64,000 nt of DNA, taken from the NCBI GenBank assembly GCA_031310005.1, contig CM062382.1:1364001-1428000 (forward strand), given 5' to 3'. This document shows positions 35,741 through 49,220 of this stretch, piece after piece (within the stretch, counting starts at the first letter, position 1; each line of letters opens with the position of its first letter). Below the pieces are notes generated by a model. It searched no databases. It worked only from the letters and a program-made list of their open reading frames with translations, and had not been told where the DNA came from. The DNA comes from Dactylellina haptotyla. Its lineage: Eukaryota; Ascomycota; Orbiliomycetes; Orbiliales; Orbiliaceae. The position numbers and the translations under genes are program-made.

Positions 35741-36782
35741 GGCTCCAGGAGGTGTCAAAATTTGAGGCACGATTGTGGCACAAAGCCAATTCGCGTGTGT
35801 GTTTGGAACAACAACAGCGTATGAGCAGCCTGCGCACCTCCAAACGCATGCAGGCAACGGCACCCCGGAGGCCTAGTTGTATTGTATCTTCGAGATCTCT
35901 GGTTTCCTCCACGGTGGTTCCGGCTGAAAGAGTCCGAACAGGTCTATTTTCGAGCCATCGTTGGTTGCAGTTGCGTGCAATTGTGTGGGCGTTGTGGTTG
36001 GTGTTGTTGCTGGTTGCGGGACCGGCTGCGCGGCGGTGGCTTGACCGACAGAATTCCTTTCCTCTCCACGACATCATACTCATCTCCACCTCCATCACCC
36101 GCGCCTTCGTCCGCATCAACCTCACCTCGAACTACCCCCGCGCCAGATATCGGGTATTTGGGGACACGCAAACTCTGCACTTATCGTAGACTCGCTCGGA
36201 AGAAAGGCATTGGCCTCTCGTGGCTAGCTGCTGACTGCTGCTGCTGCTACCGGCGTTCCAACCGAAGTGGCTTGTTATCTCTGCTAACCTGCTCAATCAC
36301 GCTACCCGCCAATATCCAACAACAGCTCAACATCAACATCAACATCAACATCAACATCACCCGCCGCCTCACCTTCTCTCATACCTCCCCCTTCCATTAC
36401 CGCAAAATTTCCCGCGACGACTTCCGAACTCCTGCAACGTTACCTTCGCCAGCACTCCCATATTCTTCTCTTTATCCGACTTTCCTTTCTCTAATCACTA
36501 TAAGCTGTAGCTATAAGACTTCTCTATCACAATAAAGAACCAAACCGAGCCTTTGATAAGCTGCGAACAACCGTCAGACCCAACCAGAGTTCTAAGCCTA
36601 TCGCCATCTCAGTCAAAAGCCCCAGTTGATCTGACTGTGAAGGTAAATTCATCCGCAGATTAAACCCTATAAAATTACTACTTAACCGAAATCCATCACC
36701 GCATCATCCATCTCATTCTGCCTATAAATATTATCTATCATACATCCTAGATCAACGAAACTATAGCCATTTGAGAATCCTG
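35741..36782. other. Divergent promoter region between release factor and NAB3
   Basis: The left part overlaps open frames on both strands that look like composition artefacts. The right part (36.3-36.78 kb) is a CT/A-rich leader of NAB3 containing the ATCAAC repeat. No further gene is supported. Confidence 0.5.
36327..36359 (+). repeat. Hexanucleotide (ATCAAC)n tandem repeat
   Basis: Five near-perfect copies of catcaa/aacatc lie in the NAB3 upstream region, about 430 nt before its ATG, probably in the leader or promoter. Confidence 0.85.
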
Positions 36783-39539
36783 ATGTCCACAACTCCACCG
36801 AGGCCGGGGTCGGCAGAGCCCATATCTTCGGCCTCCTCCATCTCCCAGGAGCCGATCAACGAACTTGAACGAGATGAGACACTTGAGCAAAATGAGGAAG
36901 CCCTTCCGGCTGCTGAACTTGCAACCTCGAGCCCCGATGAAAATGCATATCCGCCGAATCTCGGTATCGGTCTCGTCCTGGACACCGACGTACAGGCTGA
37001 AGATGAACCGCCCGTCACTACATCCGTTCCAAAGGAACTGTCGCCCGTCTCACCAGTTCCACTTCACGTTCCCGAGCCTTCTAAGATCCCATTGTTGCTT
37101 GACCCAGCTCTGAGCCGTACGATTCCAAACGAGGAACAAATACCACTTGATATAGGCTCCGCTTTAAGCGACCCATCGTTAACAGGGAGCAACAATCTCG
37201 CAGACGAAATCGAGAATACAGCACCTGAAGCCACTCTTTTGGACACAACTGCGGCCACTGTCCAAGCAGCCAATGCAGTAGGTGCCACCGACCAATTCGT
37301 GTATCAACCAGATCCTGCAAATCAACAAATCCCATCAGCGATAATCCAAAATGCACTTCCTGAATATATCAACGTCAACTTAGCCACCGTTGACACCGTC
37401 ATGACGGGAATGCTGCCTGCCTCCAGTGAATCTGCTATAGAGCCCCCACCAACATTAGAGGTGAAAGATCGAGATGCCATATCATCCCCAGCATCAGCTA
37501 TGCAGCCTGTTAACCTCCAGGCGCTCCTCGCCAACATGGTTAACCAAAATCAATCTGTTGTAAACGACACCAATGCCATCGAATCAGCTGATCCCACCTC
37601 TGTAGCGCCAGGTAGTCAATCGAACGTAGCCAGTTTTGCACAGCAAATGGTCTCTCCAACATCAGCTCTCCCATCAGCACCCTTCCAACCTCTCAAGACC
37701 TCTCCTCACGCTCTGCCAACCGTTCCCGGCCAGGTCCCTCCATCGATTAGCCATCCCACAAATCTTAGACATCCTTTGCCCGAAAACCCGACAACTGTTG
37801 CCTTTACTGACGGTGATGAGGGAGAAGTCACATTTTCTCAAGAAGAGGAGAGAGCGTATGAGAATTTTCTGAGCATTGAACGCGACTATGTTGCCAAAGG
37901 CGAGTGGAGCCGATTCCCTGCTGGTTCCCGTCTCTTTATAGGTAAATATTTGGCTTCTTTCCATCCGCATCCTGAAACAGCGGGCGTATCTAATCTATGA
38001 CTTAGGCAATTTATCTTCCGAGAGGGTAAGTAAACGTGACATATATCATGTGTTTGCAAAACATGGTAAGCTGGCCCAGATCTCGATCAAGCAAGCTTTC
38101 GGGTTCGTCCAGTTTTTCGACGTCAACTCCTGCTCGAAAGCCCTACGCGAGGAGCAGGGTACTCCTGTTAGAGGTCGTCAAATGCGTACGTATCCGCTTC
38201 TCTCATCGTCTTCCCTATTTTTATTCTGATTATTTCGTGCTTCAGATCTTGAAATTTCAAAACCCCAGCGTAATACTGGCAGAAACAACGAACCACAAGC
38301 AAAGCCTAGATCTGGTCCCGTTCGCAGGTCAAGATCCCCCGAGGAACCGATATCTCCAAGAAATCGAGGCTCGAGTTACCGCGGAACCGGGTTTGGAGAC
38401 CGCGAGTCCCGAAATTCCCGGGACAGCGGTGTTCGTGGTCGAGATGAATATCGTCCGAATGATCGCCGGATGTCCTCGCCCCGATCTCAATATGGTCGTG
38501 ACCGAGATGACTACTATCCAAACAGAGATTATAGAGATCGCTCTCGCTCTCCAAGAGGGCGATATCGGAGTCCTACACCTCCGAATCGAGGATCATTTGA
38601 TCGCCAACGCCAACCAACCCAACCAGTTGATGCATTAATTGTCGTTTTCGATGACTTAGATCCCGGCTATATAAAATATGTCGATGGGGTCTTCCGAGAC
38701 CGAAGGCTACGGACCGATGTCCTCCACATGACACAACGTATCAACCTTGAGAGCCATATCAAAGAACAAGTTGTCCAAGGATGCCAGGCCGTTGTATTCT
38801 TGACTCGAGCAACCCAGGGTGCAAACAAAGTGTCTATTCAGATTTTCAAGGGAAGTTCCAATAACCCTGGACAATATGATGGTAAGGTTCTACACATCCC
38901 GTCGGTTAAATAATGCTTCTGTGGGGCGTGAATCGCGGCTAAGTCTTCTACACAGAATATGACATGATCAATCCTGACGCCGCGGCCGAACTGGTCCGAC
39001 GCGCATGCGGGAGCCAACAGTCACAATACGGCGTTCCGAACGGCTATGCAAACAACCAATATCAAGGACAACCGCCTCCACCTCAGTCATACATCCCATC
39101 TACTCAGGCACCCATTTATCCTGTCAACCCTTCGCAGCAGGCGCCTGTTATATCTGCACCACCTTTGAATCCAGCAAACTTGACCGGGATACTTCAGAAC
39201 CTTGACCCGGCCACCTTACAAACCCTCCTTGCCCAGCTTCAAGGTCAGCAGCCGCCACAAGCCGCACACGCCTCTGTTCAGAATCCGTATATGCAAGCTG
39301 CGCCGCAGATGCAAAAGCCCGCAGATCTTTCAGCGATGCTCGGGGCGGTCGCCGGAGCCCAGCAGCAACAGACGTACGCTAACCTACCCTCCGGTATCGA
39401 CTACCAAAATCCTGCACTTGTCGGACTTCTCGGAGGCCTTAATCAGCGAAACTCAGGGTCCATGCAACAACCCCAGACAAATCAGCAGGTTCAAAATATC
39501 ATGAGCCAGCTGACTGGTCAGTGGTCTGCTGGACGTTAG
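36783..39539 (+). CDS. NAB3: NAB3-like nuclear RNA-binding protein (RRM)
   Basis: Exons 36783-37941, 38006-38185, 38246-38881 and 38956-39539 encode 852 residues. Layout: an acidic/Pro-rich disordered N-terminus (~375 residues); one RRM at about 382-455 (RLFIGNL as RNP2, AFGFVQF as RNP1); an Arg/Ser/Asp-rich linker with RSRSP and RDR repeats; an anticodon-binding-like alpha/beta domain (DALIVVFDDLDPGYIKYVDG ... ACQAVVFLTR-type core); and a Gln/Pro-rich C-terminus with the LQNLDPATLQTLLAQL helix. This order matches yeast Nab3, the RNA-binding partner of Nrd1 and Sen1 in non-coding transcription termination; the Q-rich tail of Nab3 is known to self-assemble. Codons GTAAGT right after AGAGG at about 38026 look like a donor, but reading through preserves the RRM, so that site is not used. 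Confidence 0.9.
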
Positions 39540-42500
39540 TACTGATCCTGTATCGACTACTTTCCTCTATTCGATTGTCTCTAAGCTCCACTTTTCACTT
39601 TCATATTTGCAAAGCTTTGACATTTCATAACGTCTAATGCCCTTTCCTTTAACTATTTACACAAAAGTTCCCACGACGGTATCTTGCTTTTAAAATTCTT
39701 GTATTGCATATGATATAGATGGACAGCCTTGGCTCTTCCACTATCTTTAGGTTTTCATATAGTGGCAAGGTTGTGATATCGAATGAACCGAAAGGGAAAT
39801 AGGCAAGAAAAATAGTTGCCGGCTTCCCTTTACATTCTTCTATCTTCTATTTTCATGTTATCCCCTTTTCGTCGCTGATGATATCCATTTGCTGTGTACT
39901 TGTTTTACTTTGCTTTCGGATCCGAGCAGTATCTAAATGATATATTTTTTGTGGATTTTGACCACGCAAGCTATAGCCACTCCGAACTGTTTGAAATTTA
40001 TGCGATTTAAAAAAGGTTCAAGCAAATAATTTGTGGTACATGCACACGCACATGTTGATGCAAAGTACCTGGTGACAGCTTGGAACCTGCTAGTACAAGA
40101 TAGCTCTGTACAACCGATAATCAATAACAAAAATGTCCTGCAAAGTCAGAAATATATTTCCGCGATTCTCCTGTTGGGAATTCTGCACTCAGCTCACCAG
40201 CAAGCAAGCAAGCATGAGACAGAAGGGATAAGACCTGATCGATAACCTTATCACTGATGACAGTAAAGCAAACTGCATGGAAATAGAGAGGAAAACAAGT
40301 GTAGAAAAAAAAAACCCTTACCCCAGCTAGCTCGAAGCTCTAACCGTCCCCAGCCATTTCTTCAACCATCATCTGCACGAGAGCTCGCTAGGCGAAAAGA
40401 ATAGGTCATAGTGTGACTATATTCTGTAGCTCTCTTTTGCATTTTGGCTTGTGCATATGCAGGTGCAGGGTTCTTGCGTTGGGCGCGCACACCACCACCA
40501 ACCACCACCCAGGAATTTCGACCTTGGAGCTCTGGAAGCGGACCGGTACATGTAAATCTGCAGACATACATGTAGACGGAGACTGACTACCTTGGGAAAT
40601 TCTTCACAACACGTGCAATCATGACAGTTTCGCCTCTCTCGCTCGAGAGAGGGGTGCATCACAAGACCTTTTTTTTGGCCTCCTCGGCATAGTGACGGGA
40701 AGAGATCCATTGAAAGCTTTCCATCCAGTCACTTGCGAGCTTTGCTCACACGACATATGGGGAACTGTTGAGGGAAGTTACTCGTGTGAGCGAAATTACA
40801 CAGGGGAGCCGGCATTAAGGAAAACACATCGAGAGAGAAAAAAAATAAAAAAAAATATTAAGGCGTTGAAGTTTTCAATATTGGTAATTATCACTTGCCT
40901 CGATTATCCCTTACCGTTTTATTATTTTGATTTCTCTTACCCGAACGAGTAAAATCGTGCGAAGGATGAAAAGGGAAAAGAAGGTTTGTAAGCATTAATA
41001 TTAAAGGAACATTAACAATATGCGATATATTAACGAATCTGGCGGCGGCGGGAAAAGCTTAGTCGCTAAATGAGAAAAGCGTCGGGGTCGGTATAGATCT
41101 TCGGTGGTTTTTTTTTTTTTTTGCACAAGTTTCTTCGGGGCTTGAGACTTTCTTTCACTCTCGTCTGTCGAAAAAGCAGCCGCCCGGCATGGGTATCCCC
41201 CTAACCAAACGGATAAAGGCACGTCCGATTGGTAAGTTGTCTTTTAAGATTAACTGGGGCAAAAGGGTAGGAGACGAGAAGTACGGGACCCAAAAGGCTG
41301 AATCGGTCTCCACTTGGTGTGGTTAGTTTTTGTAAGAAAGGTGAACATGGGTCTGGGTCAATTTTTTTTTTTGTTTGCGAACAAGCTTGAGGCCTGATCA
41401 TTAACGAAAAAGGGTCTGACAGTTTTTTTTTTTTTTTTTTCCTCTACGAGATACGACCAGCTTCAAGAAATTGAAAGGGGGCGTGATCAGGCCATATGCC
41501 ATGGGGGGAACATTAGCCTCAAGCCCGGCCGCGGGTCTCGCGATCTAGGTTGAAAGAGTTCCTTTTTGCTCTTTGTTTTCTCACAAACAACTGGATGATG
41601 ATGAGGAACCTGCGGAGCTCGGCCTCGGGGCAATATTTGTGATAAAGAAGAAAACATAAAGCCCTCTCGGATGCTTCGGAGCCGTTTGGATCCGAAAAAA
41701 TATAGTTGGTCAGCTCGCTTGAAAGGCCCAAGGAAAATAATCTCCTTAGGCTCCTTCTATGGTCTCTTGGTGCGTGCACTTGGTGAAAGCTTAAGGCGGA
41801 AGGAGCGGAGGCGATAGACAATGAAGAAGTTGTAGTTCCGTACCTTTCTCTTACCTTTCATCCGATGTTTCTTCTCGGTGATAGTCAGCTCGTGGGGGGA
41901 GGGCCGTCGACGCCCATCGGTCCCCTTTTCGTCCTGGGGTTTTGGGTCATACCGGTTTAAGGCGTTGGACCGCCTCAAGGTTTTTAATGGCTCGCCCGAT
42001 AAGACCTTGTGTCCTAGTTTTCGAGGAGACGACAGAAATTGAATACAATAAACCCAATCACGAATGTAGTAACATTAAACTTTCCTTGAAGTGAACCAAA
42101 GTACCCAATGCCTTCTGCTTGCTAGGCAAGGGCCTGGTTCCGTTGGGAAACTGTTCGGCATTTCACTGTCGGTCGGCAGCAGTGGTGCTTATTGCTTACA
42201 TGATTACAACGATGATCCAAAGGCGTACCGGCACGTGTCAGTAAGCTGGCAGAAGGCGACCAATCCCTAATTGTGGTTCTGCATCTTCGCGTAATACATT
42301 TTAGCACTTAGGAAAAAGGCCCTTGCTCTAGCCTGCTGCCGGTTTTGCTCGGTTGGTATGCAACAATGACGATATAAGTGGTTCACGTTCAACACCAAAA
42401 GCAAGAAGTGGTACGACTCGAACAGGTGGGAGAGCAGGAGCGAAAACCCTCCACGTTTCCTACGGAGGAGCCCGTACGAAATCGAGATTGGTTGCGCGGC

Positions 42501-45500
42501 CCCTCAATCTCTAGCTGTTTGTGATAAGATATTGCATTGTGAAGCAAAAGATTGGGGCTAGTCAGGTGAAATGGATCACAAAGTAAACCAATGCTGGGAG
42601 AAGCCTTTCTCGTCTATATTCTTTCCCTCATTGGGAATAGAATTCCTCAGAGTCTGGGTTTTACGCTACTTTGTGAATCCTCGGCAATGGCACTACGGAA
42701 TCGAAATCAAGGTGCAGAGCGACCGAAAAAGATGCATTAAAGCTGAAGTGCTGACAGATTAGAGACATATTCATTCCAAGGAAGTACAAAGGGAAAAAAT
42801 CCGGATGCTTGTTTCTTTTCTGGCGGCCAGGCCTAGTGATCGTATTCTGAATGGTTTCCTTAGTCCACGAAGGGCATTACGTGAGCACAGAGAGCGCCCA
42901 GATTCACGATTGCGCACTTTGGTGCTTATTGGCGCCAGTGGGCTTGTAAGCCAGGTCGGGCCAAGAAGTTGGAAAACTGACCGAGCCCTCCCTTCAAATT
43001 TCAAAATTTTTTTAGCTCGCAGGGGTCACTTTTCGGTGCAGAAGCAGGTCTCGGAGCCTTCAAGATCCGACTCTCCCTTTTCTGAAAGAGAGAGCGAGGT
43101 TACTTACTGTTTCGGAGCCGCCAAGCTGTTGCTGAGGAAACACCGACCCTTTGCGGTCGCGAAGAATTTTGAATTGTAATTTTTTGTAAGCAAAAATTTC
43201 AGGCTTTCAGACATGTGCGTCCGTGATAGTGCCAAAAGACGAGACCCTTAGCACGAGCTCGAGGAGGCATTCAGACAAACGGTGGAGATTACTCTGTAGA
43301 CACGGAGGTAAGCGGGCCTTGTAGTTTCCTTTCCAAAAATACATCCGACTTGGGGGAGGTCTTTTTGGCAGTGAAGTGACAGAAACGAAAAAAGGCCAAA
43401 ACTTGGCAGCACCTGCGACTTCAACACCGGGAGCAGAAACATGCCGTTAAGTTCCGGGAGGGAGTTGGGCCACACGCACCCACACTGCCTGTCATTGGGC
43501 TGTTCAGAAGGCGATGATGATTTGTAGATGAGATCTCGGTAGTTTTGGCAAAGTAGCAAGGCTGGGTTTTGACAATCCATCTCCCCACGTTTGGGATAGA
43601 CGTGGCCACAGATTTTGATGGCTCGCGATAGTGAGCGAACGGAGAGGGTAAATGTCAGATGTTGTAGAGGTACATTTATAACGTTGAAGATGACAATATT
43701 GCGCGTGCGGGCCAACAGTACCAGTCTATGATGGTATAGTTAATTGAGAAAATGCAGCTCAGCATGCATATGGGTCGACCAACCATGTTGAGCGCTTGGA
43801 GGCGTGACTGGTTAGTACCCCGGAGGTACCCAGGTACCAAGAGATAAGGCTGGTGGGCGGATTCTGGTTGGCTGAAGGCTGGTGAGGGAACACCATTCGA
43901 GGCTAACGTTAGATGAGCTGGGTCGCGCGAACAGTCGACATGAACATTCTGTTGGATGAAGTTTGTTATTGGACCCATTGCTCCAAAGCAAGCAGCTGTT
44001 GGAGATGAAATATATCAACTCCATTGTGCCTGAACGAGAGCAGCTCGAAAGGGTGCAGCTTGGAGGAGGATTTGATTGAGCCTGAGAGAGTGGAGCTGGG
44101 CTGGGCATTAGCTGCATCAGCGATATCTTGGCATCGATCATTGCCGCGAGCCTCCGGTGATCTCACACCGGGGCATCGCTCAAGATGGCGTCTACAACAG
44201 AGCGAGCCATATGATACATCATGATGTTGGAGTTTGTTTTTTTGGTTTTCACCGAAAGAAAGAAAGCAAGAAAGACCCTGCTTGTCCATCTGCCAGCCGC
44301 GTTTCCAGTGGCAGTCGTTACAGCTTTTTTATCCCCACGTCTTATTACTTATTACTATTGCGCTGGACGACCTCAAACACTTTAACGGCTCGTGTGCAGG
44401 GCTCCGAAGAAGCAAGAAACACAATCAAAACCCCCCAAAAGAGCGAGCAAATCAAGCACAGAAGCAAACCTTGGCCCAGGCAGACAGGCATTCCTCTGAC
44501 GACTCTCCCGTACCGCAGCGTCAAAGCGAGAGGAAGAGGAAATAAAATGAAAGAAAGAAAGAACAAAAGAAAGCAAGAAAGAGACAGCCATCCATCCAAC
44601 GAGAGCCGCCAGCTTGAGCATCCGTCGAATCAGGCGGGGGGACTCAGCCTGGGCTGGTTAGTCAGGAATCGGGATCGGGATATGTAAAAGCCTCAGACGA
44701 AAGACCGTTAGACTTGGGAAGATCTTGGGCGGACGCTTCGAGCTTCCCTTGTCGTGAGGCTGGACAGTTAGCGAGACTAAGAATACGTACTGCGCAGACC
44801 ACCCCATTATTTTATTATTGTGCTTTCCCACCCCAGCGGTGTGCGTCGGCTGCTGTCAACATTCCCATCCCATCGTGACGTTGTTTCTCAAGGCTTAGGG
44901 CCTTTCGAGGCCTGTTAGCGGGAGTTGGCAGTGTGTCAAGGCCGACACACCCGGAGAGGGATGTCTAAATGTATCAATTGTCGAGAACCGAGGACCCCAG
45001 GATCGGGTTGAAACAGTTCACAGCTGGGTCGGTCGTCGTAGCTCGTACGCAGTTTTTTTTTTTTGGGGGGGGATGCTGTGCATCAGAGAGACGTACGTTA
45101 CGTAGGCCGCCTGTCGCCGCCGGTACAGCCAGCCCTGCGCCAGCACAGCAGGTAGGGAGGGACGGACATGGAGGGGACATGTGGGAAGGGAAACAAGAAG
45201 GCCGAGATAATTTATGTATTTAAAATCCATCGATATACCCGCTTCTTATTATAGACCATTTGCAGGTTAGTCCGTCGATTATACTTCTTGACCGTGATCA
45301 CGCTCTCGAGAGCTTTGGACAGCGTTTGCACATCGACACTTGCCCTGATTCCCATCAGCGCACCCGAGAACTGGACAAGATCGCGACCTGCATTCCTCAG
45401 CCAGACCAGACCGATTCAGACCGACGAGACCGGTGACCAGGACCGCCATCGTTTTCGGGCGGTGACTGGGACGAGCAATTCGGATCCGGATTGCAGCGTT

Positions 45501-46130
45501 CGCCGCAGCGAGGGTGAACCTGGTTGGGCTGTTTGGGGTCCTGCCCGTGCGAGCGAGAGACACTCTGCTGGCCGCCCCGAGTGCACAGCGGTGCAGGTCG
45601 AACGAAAGCTGTGCGTTGTGGGCGCGGATGTGCAGCAGCCGGTGCCAATAAAATCAAATTGTTCATAAACTTCTCGGTCGCCCCTTCTCGCCCACTCGCC
45701 CGTTCCCACCACCACCCGCCAACTTATTCTTCCTCTTATTATTACGCCCATCTCCCTCCTTCTTCTCACACCACCACCGTTTCCTCCAACAACCACCATC
45801 ACCACTCCCACTCTCTTCATCCTCCATCCTCTTCTTCCCTTCGACCATCGAGAGGAAGTCCTTCACCAGAAGAAGAAGAAGAACCAACAAGGGCTGAGAC
45901 TTGAGAGCGGGCTTGTGTGTGGTTTGCCATCAACAACCTATTTCGGTTCCCTTTTTTTTTTTTTTTTTTTGTTCTTTTCTCGTCGCTACGTTCCGACAAT
46001 TTTGTTACATCACGCTGTAATAAAACAGTAAGAGGGAAAGACAGAAGGATTCGACACACAGGAGGAACACAACAACCAGTCGTAGAAAGACCGAAGAAAC
46101 AGAAGCATCGTAGCTGTAGCTGTAGCCACC
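39540..46130. other. 6.6-kb gene-poor stretch upstream of AUR1
   Basis: No exon chain or family resemblance was found on either strand. The stretch is rich in homopolymers (T-runs near 41109-41123, 41420-41440, 45053-45064 and 45951-45970) and in GAAA/AAAG purine tracts near 44260-44275 and 44545-44582. The final ~450 nt is CT/ACC-rich leader for AUR1. It may contain a long promoter or a non-coding transcript, but nothing visible proves it. Confidence 0.45.
46110..46127 (+). repeat. Triplicated tagctg directly before the AUR1 start
   Basis: Sequence tagctgtagctgtagcc repeats a 6-nt unit nearly three times, ending 3 nt before the ATG at 46131. It is a short direct repeat in the leader; no function is evident. 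Confidence 0.7.
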
Positions 46131-47761
46131 ATGACCACCAAATACTTCGCATCCTTTCGTGATGCCGCCTCCTCTCCGACCCTCTTCTCCCCCAAGATAG
46201 CCATCCACTGGCCTTCGGTTCCGATGGGTGCCGTCATCCCTCACAGATTCCGCCGAAAGATCAGGTCGACCCTCAGGTCCGGCTCTTCCCCGGCCTCGTC
46301 GATATCCAAACTCCAGACCTCCTTCGACCCAGCCGATACCCTCAAGGCACTCAGGTCTCACCAATGGTCCGTCTACGACGCCCAGTACCTGCTCATGGTC
46401 GTCATTGGACTCTTCTGCTTCTCTGTCATTGAAGTCCCCGGACCCCTTCTCAAGACACTCATCGCCACCCTCCTTCTATCCTCCCTCACCATCCCTTTCA
46501 CAAGACAGTTTTTCTTGCCATTCCTTCCGATCTTGACCTATCTGATCTTGTTCTACTCGTGCAAGTAAGTTTCCACTCCGTCTATTATCGTCCTTCTCTC
46601 ACCGCATCCCCTTATCTCCTGAAACCCGAGCTGTCTTAACCGTTGGGCCGTGCATGAACTCGTGCGATTGGCGCTTCGCCTACACCTCCCCAATCCTCTG
46701 GCACTCTTAATTTATTTCTCCCTACCGCATTGCATGCCCTCTTTTGTCCTTCCACGTTTCCCGAGATATTGTGTTGCTGACTGGTTTTTTCGCCTGGTAA
46801 CCTATAGGTTTGTACCTGCCGAATGGAGACCTCACATTTGGGTCCGCGTGCTTCCTGCACTCGAGAACATCGTCTACGGAGCAAATTTGAGCAACATCTT
46901 GTCCAAGCACCAGAACGCGTTCCTCGACGTTCTTGCGTGGATTCCATACGGCATTCTCCACTTCACCAGCCCTTTCATCACGGCTGCTGCCATGTTCATT
47001 TTCGCTGGACCCGGAACTCTTCCAGTCTACTCGCGAACTTTTGGGTACATGAACACTTTGGGCGTCGCGACCCAGCTCATGTTCCCTAACGCTCCACCAT
47101 GTTTGTCTCCCTCTCCTTCCCCAACCGACTCGCATTACCAAAACTCTCAATGCTAACACTTTTTGCTTCAGGGTATGAGAACAAATATGGCCTTGCCCCT
47201 GCCAATTACAATATCCAGGGTTCGCCTGCCGGTTTGGAAAGAATCGACAAGCTCTTTGGTGTTGATCTCTATACCTCCACTTTCACTGCTTCTCCAATGG
47301 TCTTTGGAGCTTTCCCATCCTTGCACGCAGCTGTCGCGACCATGAATGCTTTGTTCCTCGGACACGTGTTCCCTCGCGGCAAGCCAGTCTTTATTACTTG
47401 GATCGTTTGGATCTGGTGGGCTACTTTGTATCTCTCTCACCACTACGCCGTCGACCTCATCGCCGGGAGCGTTCTCTCCGCCGTCTTCTTCTACATCGCC
47501 AAGGCCAAGTTTCTACCTCGCATGCAGATGGACAAGCGATGGCGTTGGGATTACGATTATGTCGAAATTGGGGAGAGCGAGTCTCATTACTCCTATCTCC
47601 TTAGCGACATCGACACCAGCGTCCACAAGTACCATTCTGATAGCGACGAATGGACCGTTGCTAGCGGCGCTTCCGGAAGCTTGTCGCCAGCTAGCGAAAG
47701 CCAATCTCTCTGGGAAGGCGAGACCCTCGCTGACCGTGAGTCTGACTTCGAAGTCCGGTAG
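46131..47761 (+). CDS. AUR1: Inositol phosphorylceramide synthase catalytic subunit
   Basis: Exons 46131-46564, 46808-47100 and 47172-47761 give 438 residues. The enzyme transfers phosphoinositol from phosphatidylinositol to ceramide in the Golgi and is the target of aureobasidin A. The PAP2-like catalytic motifs are present: FGAFPSLHAAVA (His294) and LSHHYAVDLIAGS (His333, Asp337). The 39-residue spacing between the histidines, and 4 to the aspartate, equals that of the yeast catalytic triad (His255, His294, Asp298). Six or so membrane segments are visible (e.g. LLMVVIGLFCFSVI, ITWIVWIWWATLYL). The C-terminal ~90 residues are Ser/Asp/Glu-rich and cytosolic-looking. The start ATG sits in a good context (gccaccATG). 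Intron 1 is 243 nt, three to four times longer than the other introns here. Confidence 0.96.
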
Positions 47762-49220
47762 TCGCGGTCAGCCTCTCTACTTCGTGCATAGCATCACCGC
47801 GTCTGCAGGAACGCCCTGTGATACGCTTACCACGACTTATAATCTTCTTTAATAATCAACCTACCCTTTTTTCTCTTAGACTCTCTATGCATTGTCTCCC
47901 TTTTCAGTTTCCTTTTTCTATATCTTTTTTCGCAAAAGGTTTTTTTATGATACCCAAATTCATCACTCTCGTTTGTACAAAATAAAACCCGGCATTTTCG
48001 TTTTTTCAATACCGACCAGCATCCGATGACTCTCGACTTATGAGTGCGGATACCCCTTTTAATGACACCTTCTAACCTCGTTCCCGATTAGCTCTCCTAG
48101 CTAATGCTCCGGAAAGACGCCTTCTTTATCTTTGCCCTGGTCAACAATCGACCTAGTTTTTTGACGACCATGTTCTGTATCATACACCACACCATCCGTT
48201 TTATATTCCGGTGTCTCCGCTTGTCTGGGTCATGAACGAAACAAACTTCAGCCTCTTTAATGCCTGCTTGTTGACGAATTTTCTTTTTTTTTTTTCCTTT
48301 TTTTTTTTTTTTTCCTTTCCCTCTACTTCATCATCAATTGGAGTTTCTTGTATTGCCTCCCTTTTTGCAGCGAGTCGAGACACCTTCCAAGGAAACAAAA
48401 CCTCCCCTCAAAACAACAACCTTTTAATGCCTTAATCCTGTTTCCCAGAACCTTTTTATGTTTCGCTTTTGAGCCTTTTGGACTTCTTTTCATGCATGGG
48501 AAACGGTGTTTTACTTTTAATGATTTTTCGGTCTGATGGATTAGATGACAAGCCGCCATAGCTGGCAAGTTCCGATCCTCTTTTTAATGGCTTGGTGGAT
48601 ATTCAACCTTATTTTTTCTCTTTACCTCATTCTACTTTTTTTTCTCCTTTTTTCCTTTGGAGGGGGTTGTCGGCTTGCTAATAATTAGATCTGGCTCCTT
48701 TTTTTTTTGAGAGGGTATTACTGGGATTAAGAGACGGGAGCACGGAGAAGTACAACCTAATAATATACATAACATGCGGTTGTGGGAGAGGGGGAAGAAG
48801 AAGAACGACGATTGCCAGAGAGAAAAAAAGGGCGGGATAGGTTCTGACGTTTCAGTCACGGTTTTCTTGTCTCTCGCTCGTCGTCACTTCGTCCTTCTGG
48901 GCTACAGCCTACCTCTGTAGTAATTAATAGTAATAACAATGGAACGGACACTCTTTCCACGCAAATGATGGAAGAGGTCTATTTGAAATCATATAAATAT
49001 GTTTCCAATCTCGTGTCAAGTGTGTTCGTTCGCGTGTGCGCGTGTGATATATATATAAAGTGCGGAGTAGATGTAGACGGAAATGATCTATGTCGCGTTC
49101 GCTCCGGTGCAAATGCTATCAGATGCTGTGCCGAGTCTAAATGGGTCTCTACCGTCTATGCGTGTGGTATGTACAGTTATATACAGAAATCGTCCGTCCA
49201 TCATGATGCGACCTCGCCGG
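47762..49220. other. Convergent intergenic region
   Basis: It lies between the 3' ends of AUR1 (+) and the LETM1-like gene (-). There are long T-runs near 48283-48314, 48636-48660 and 48700-48708, and short frames only. Confidence 0.5.

Noticed and set aside
35882-36535. 217-codon plus-strand frame before NAB3
   Set aside because: It is Ser/Thr/Pro/Cys-rich from CT-rich leader sequence and includes the ATCAAC repeat; more likely 5' leader/promoter than a gene.
38026-38045. GTAAGT after AGAGG as an intron donor in NAB3
   Set aside because: Reading through gives a continuous RRM (SSERVSKRDIYHVFAKHGK); splicing there would delete conserved residues.
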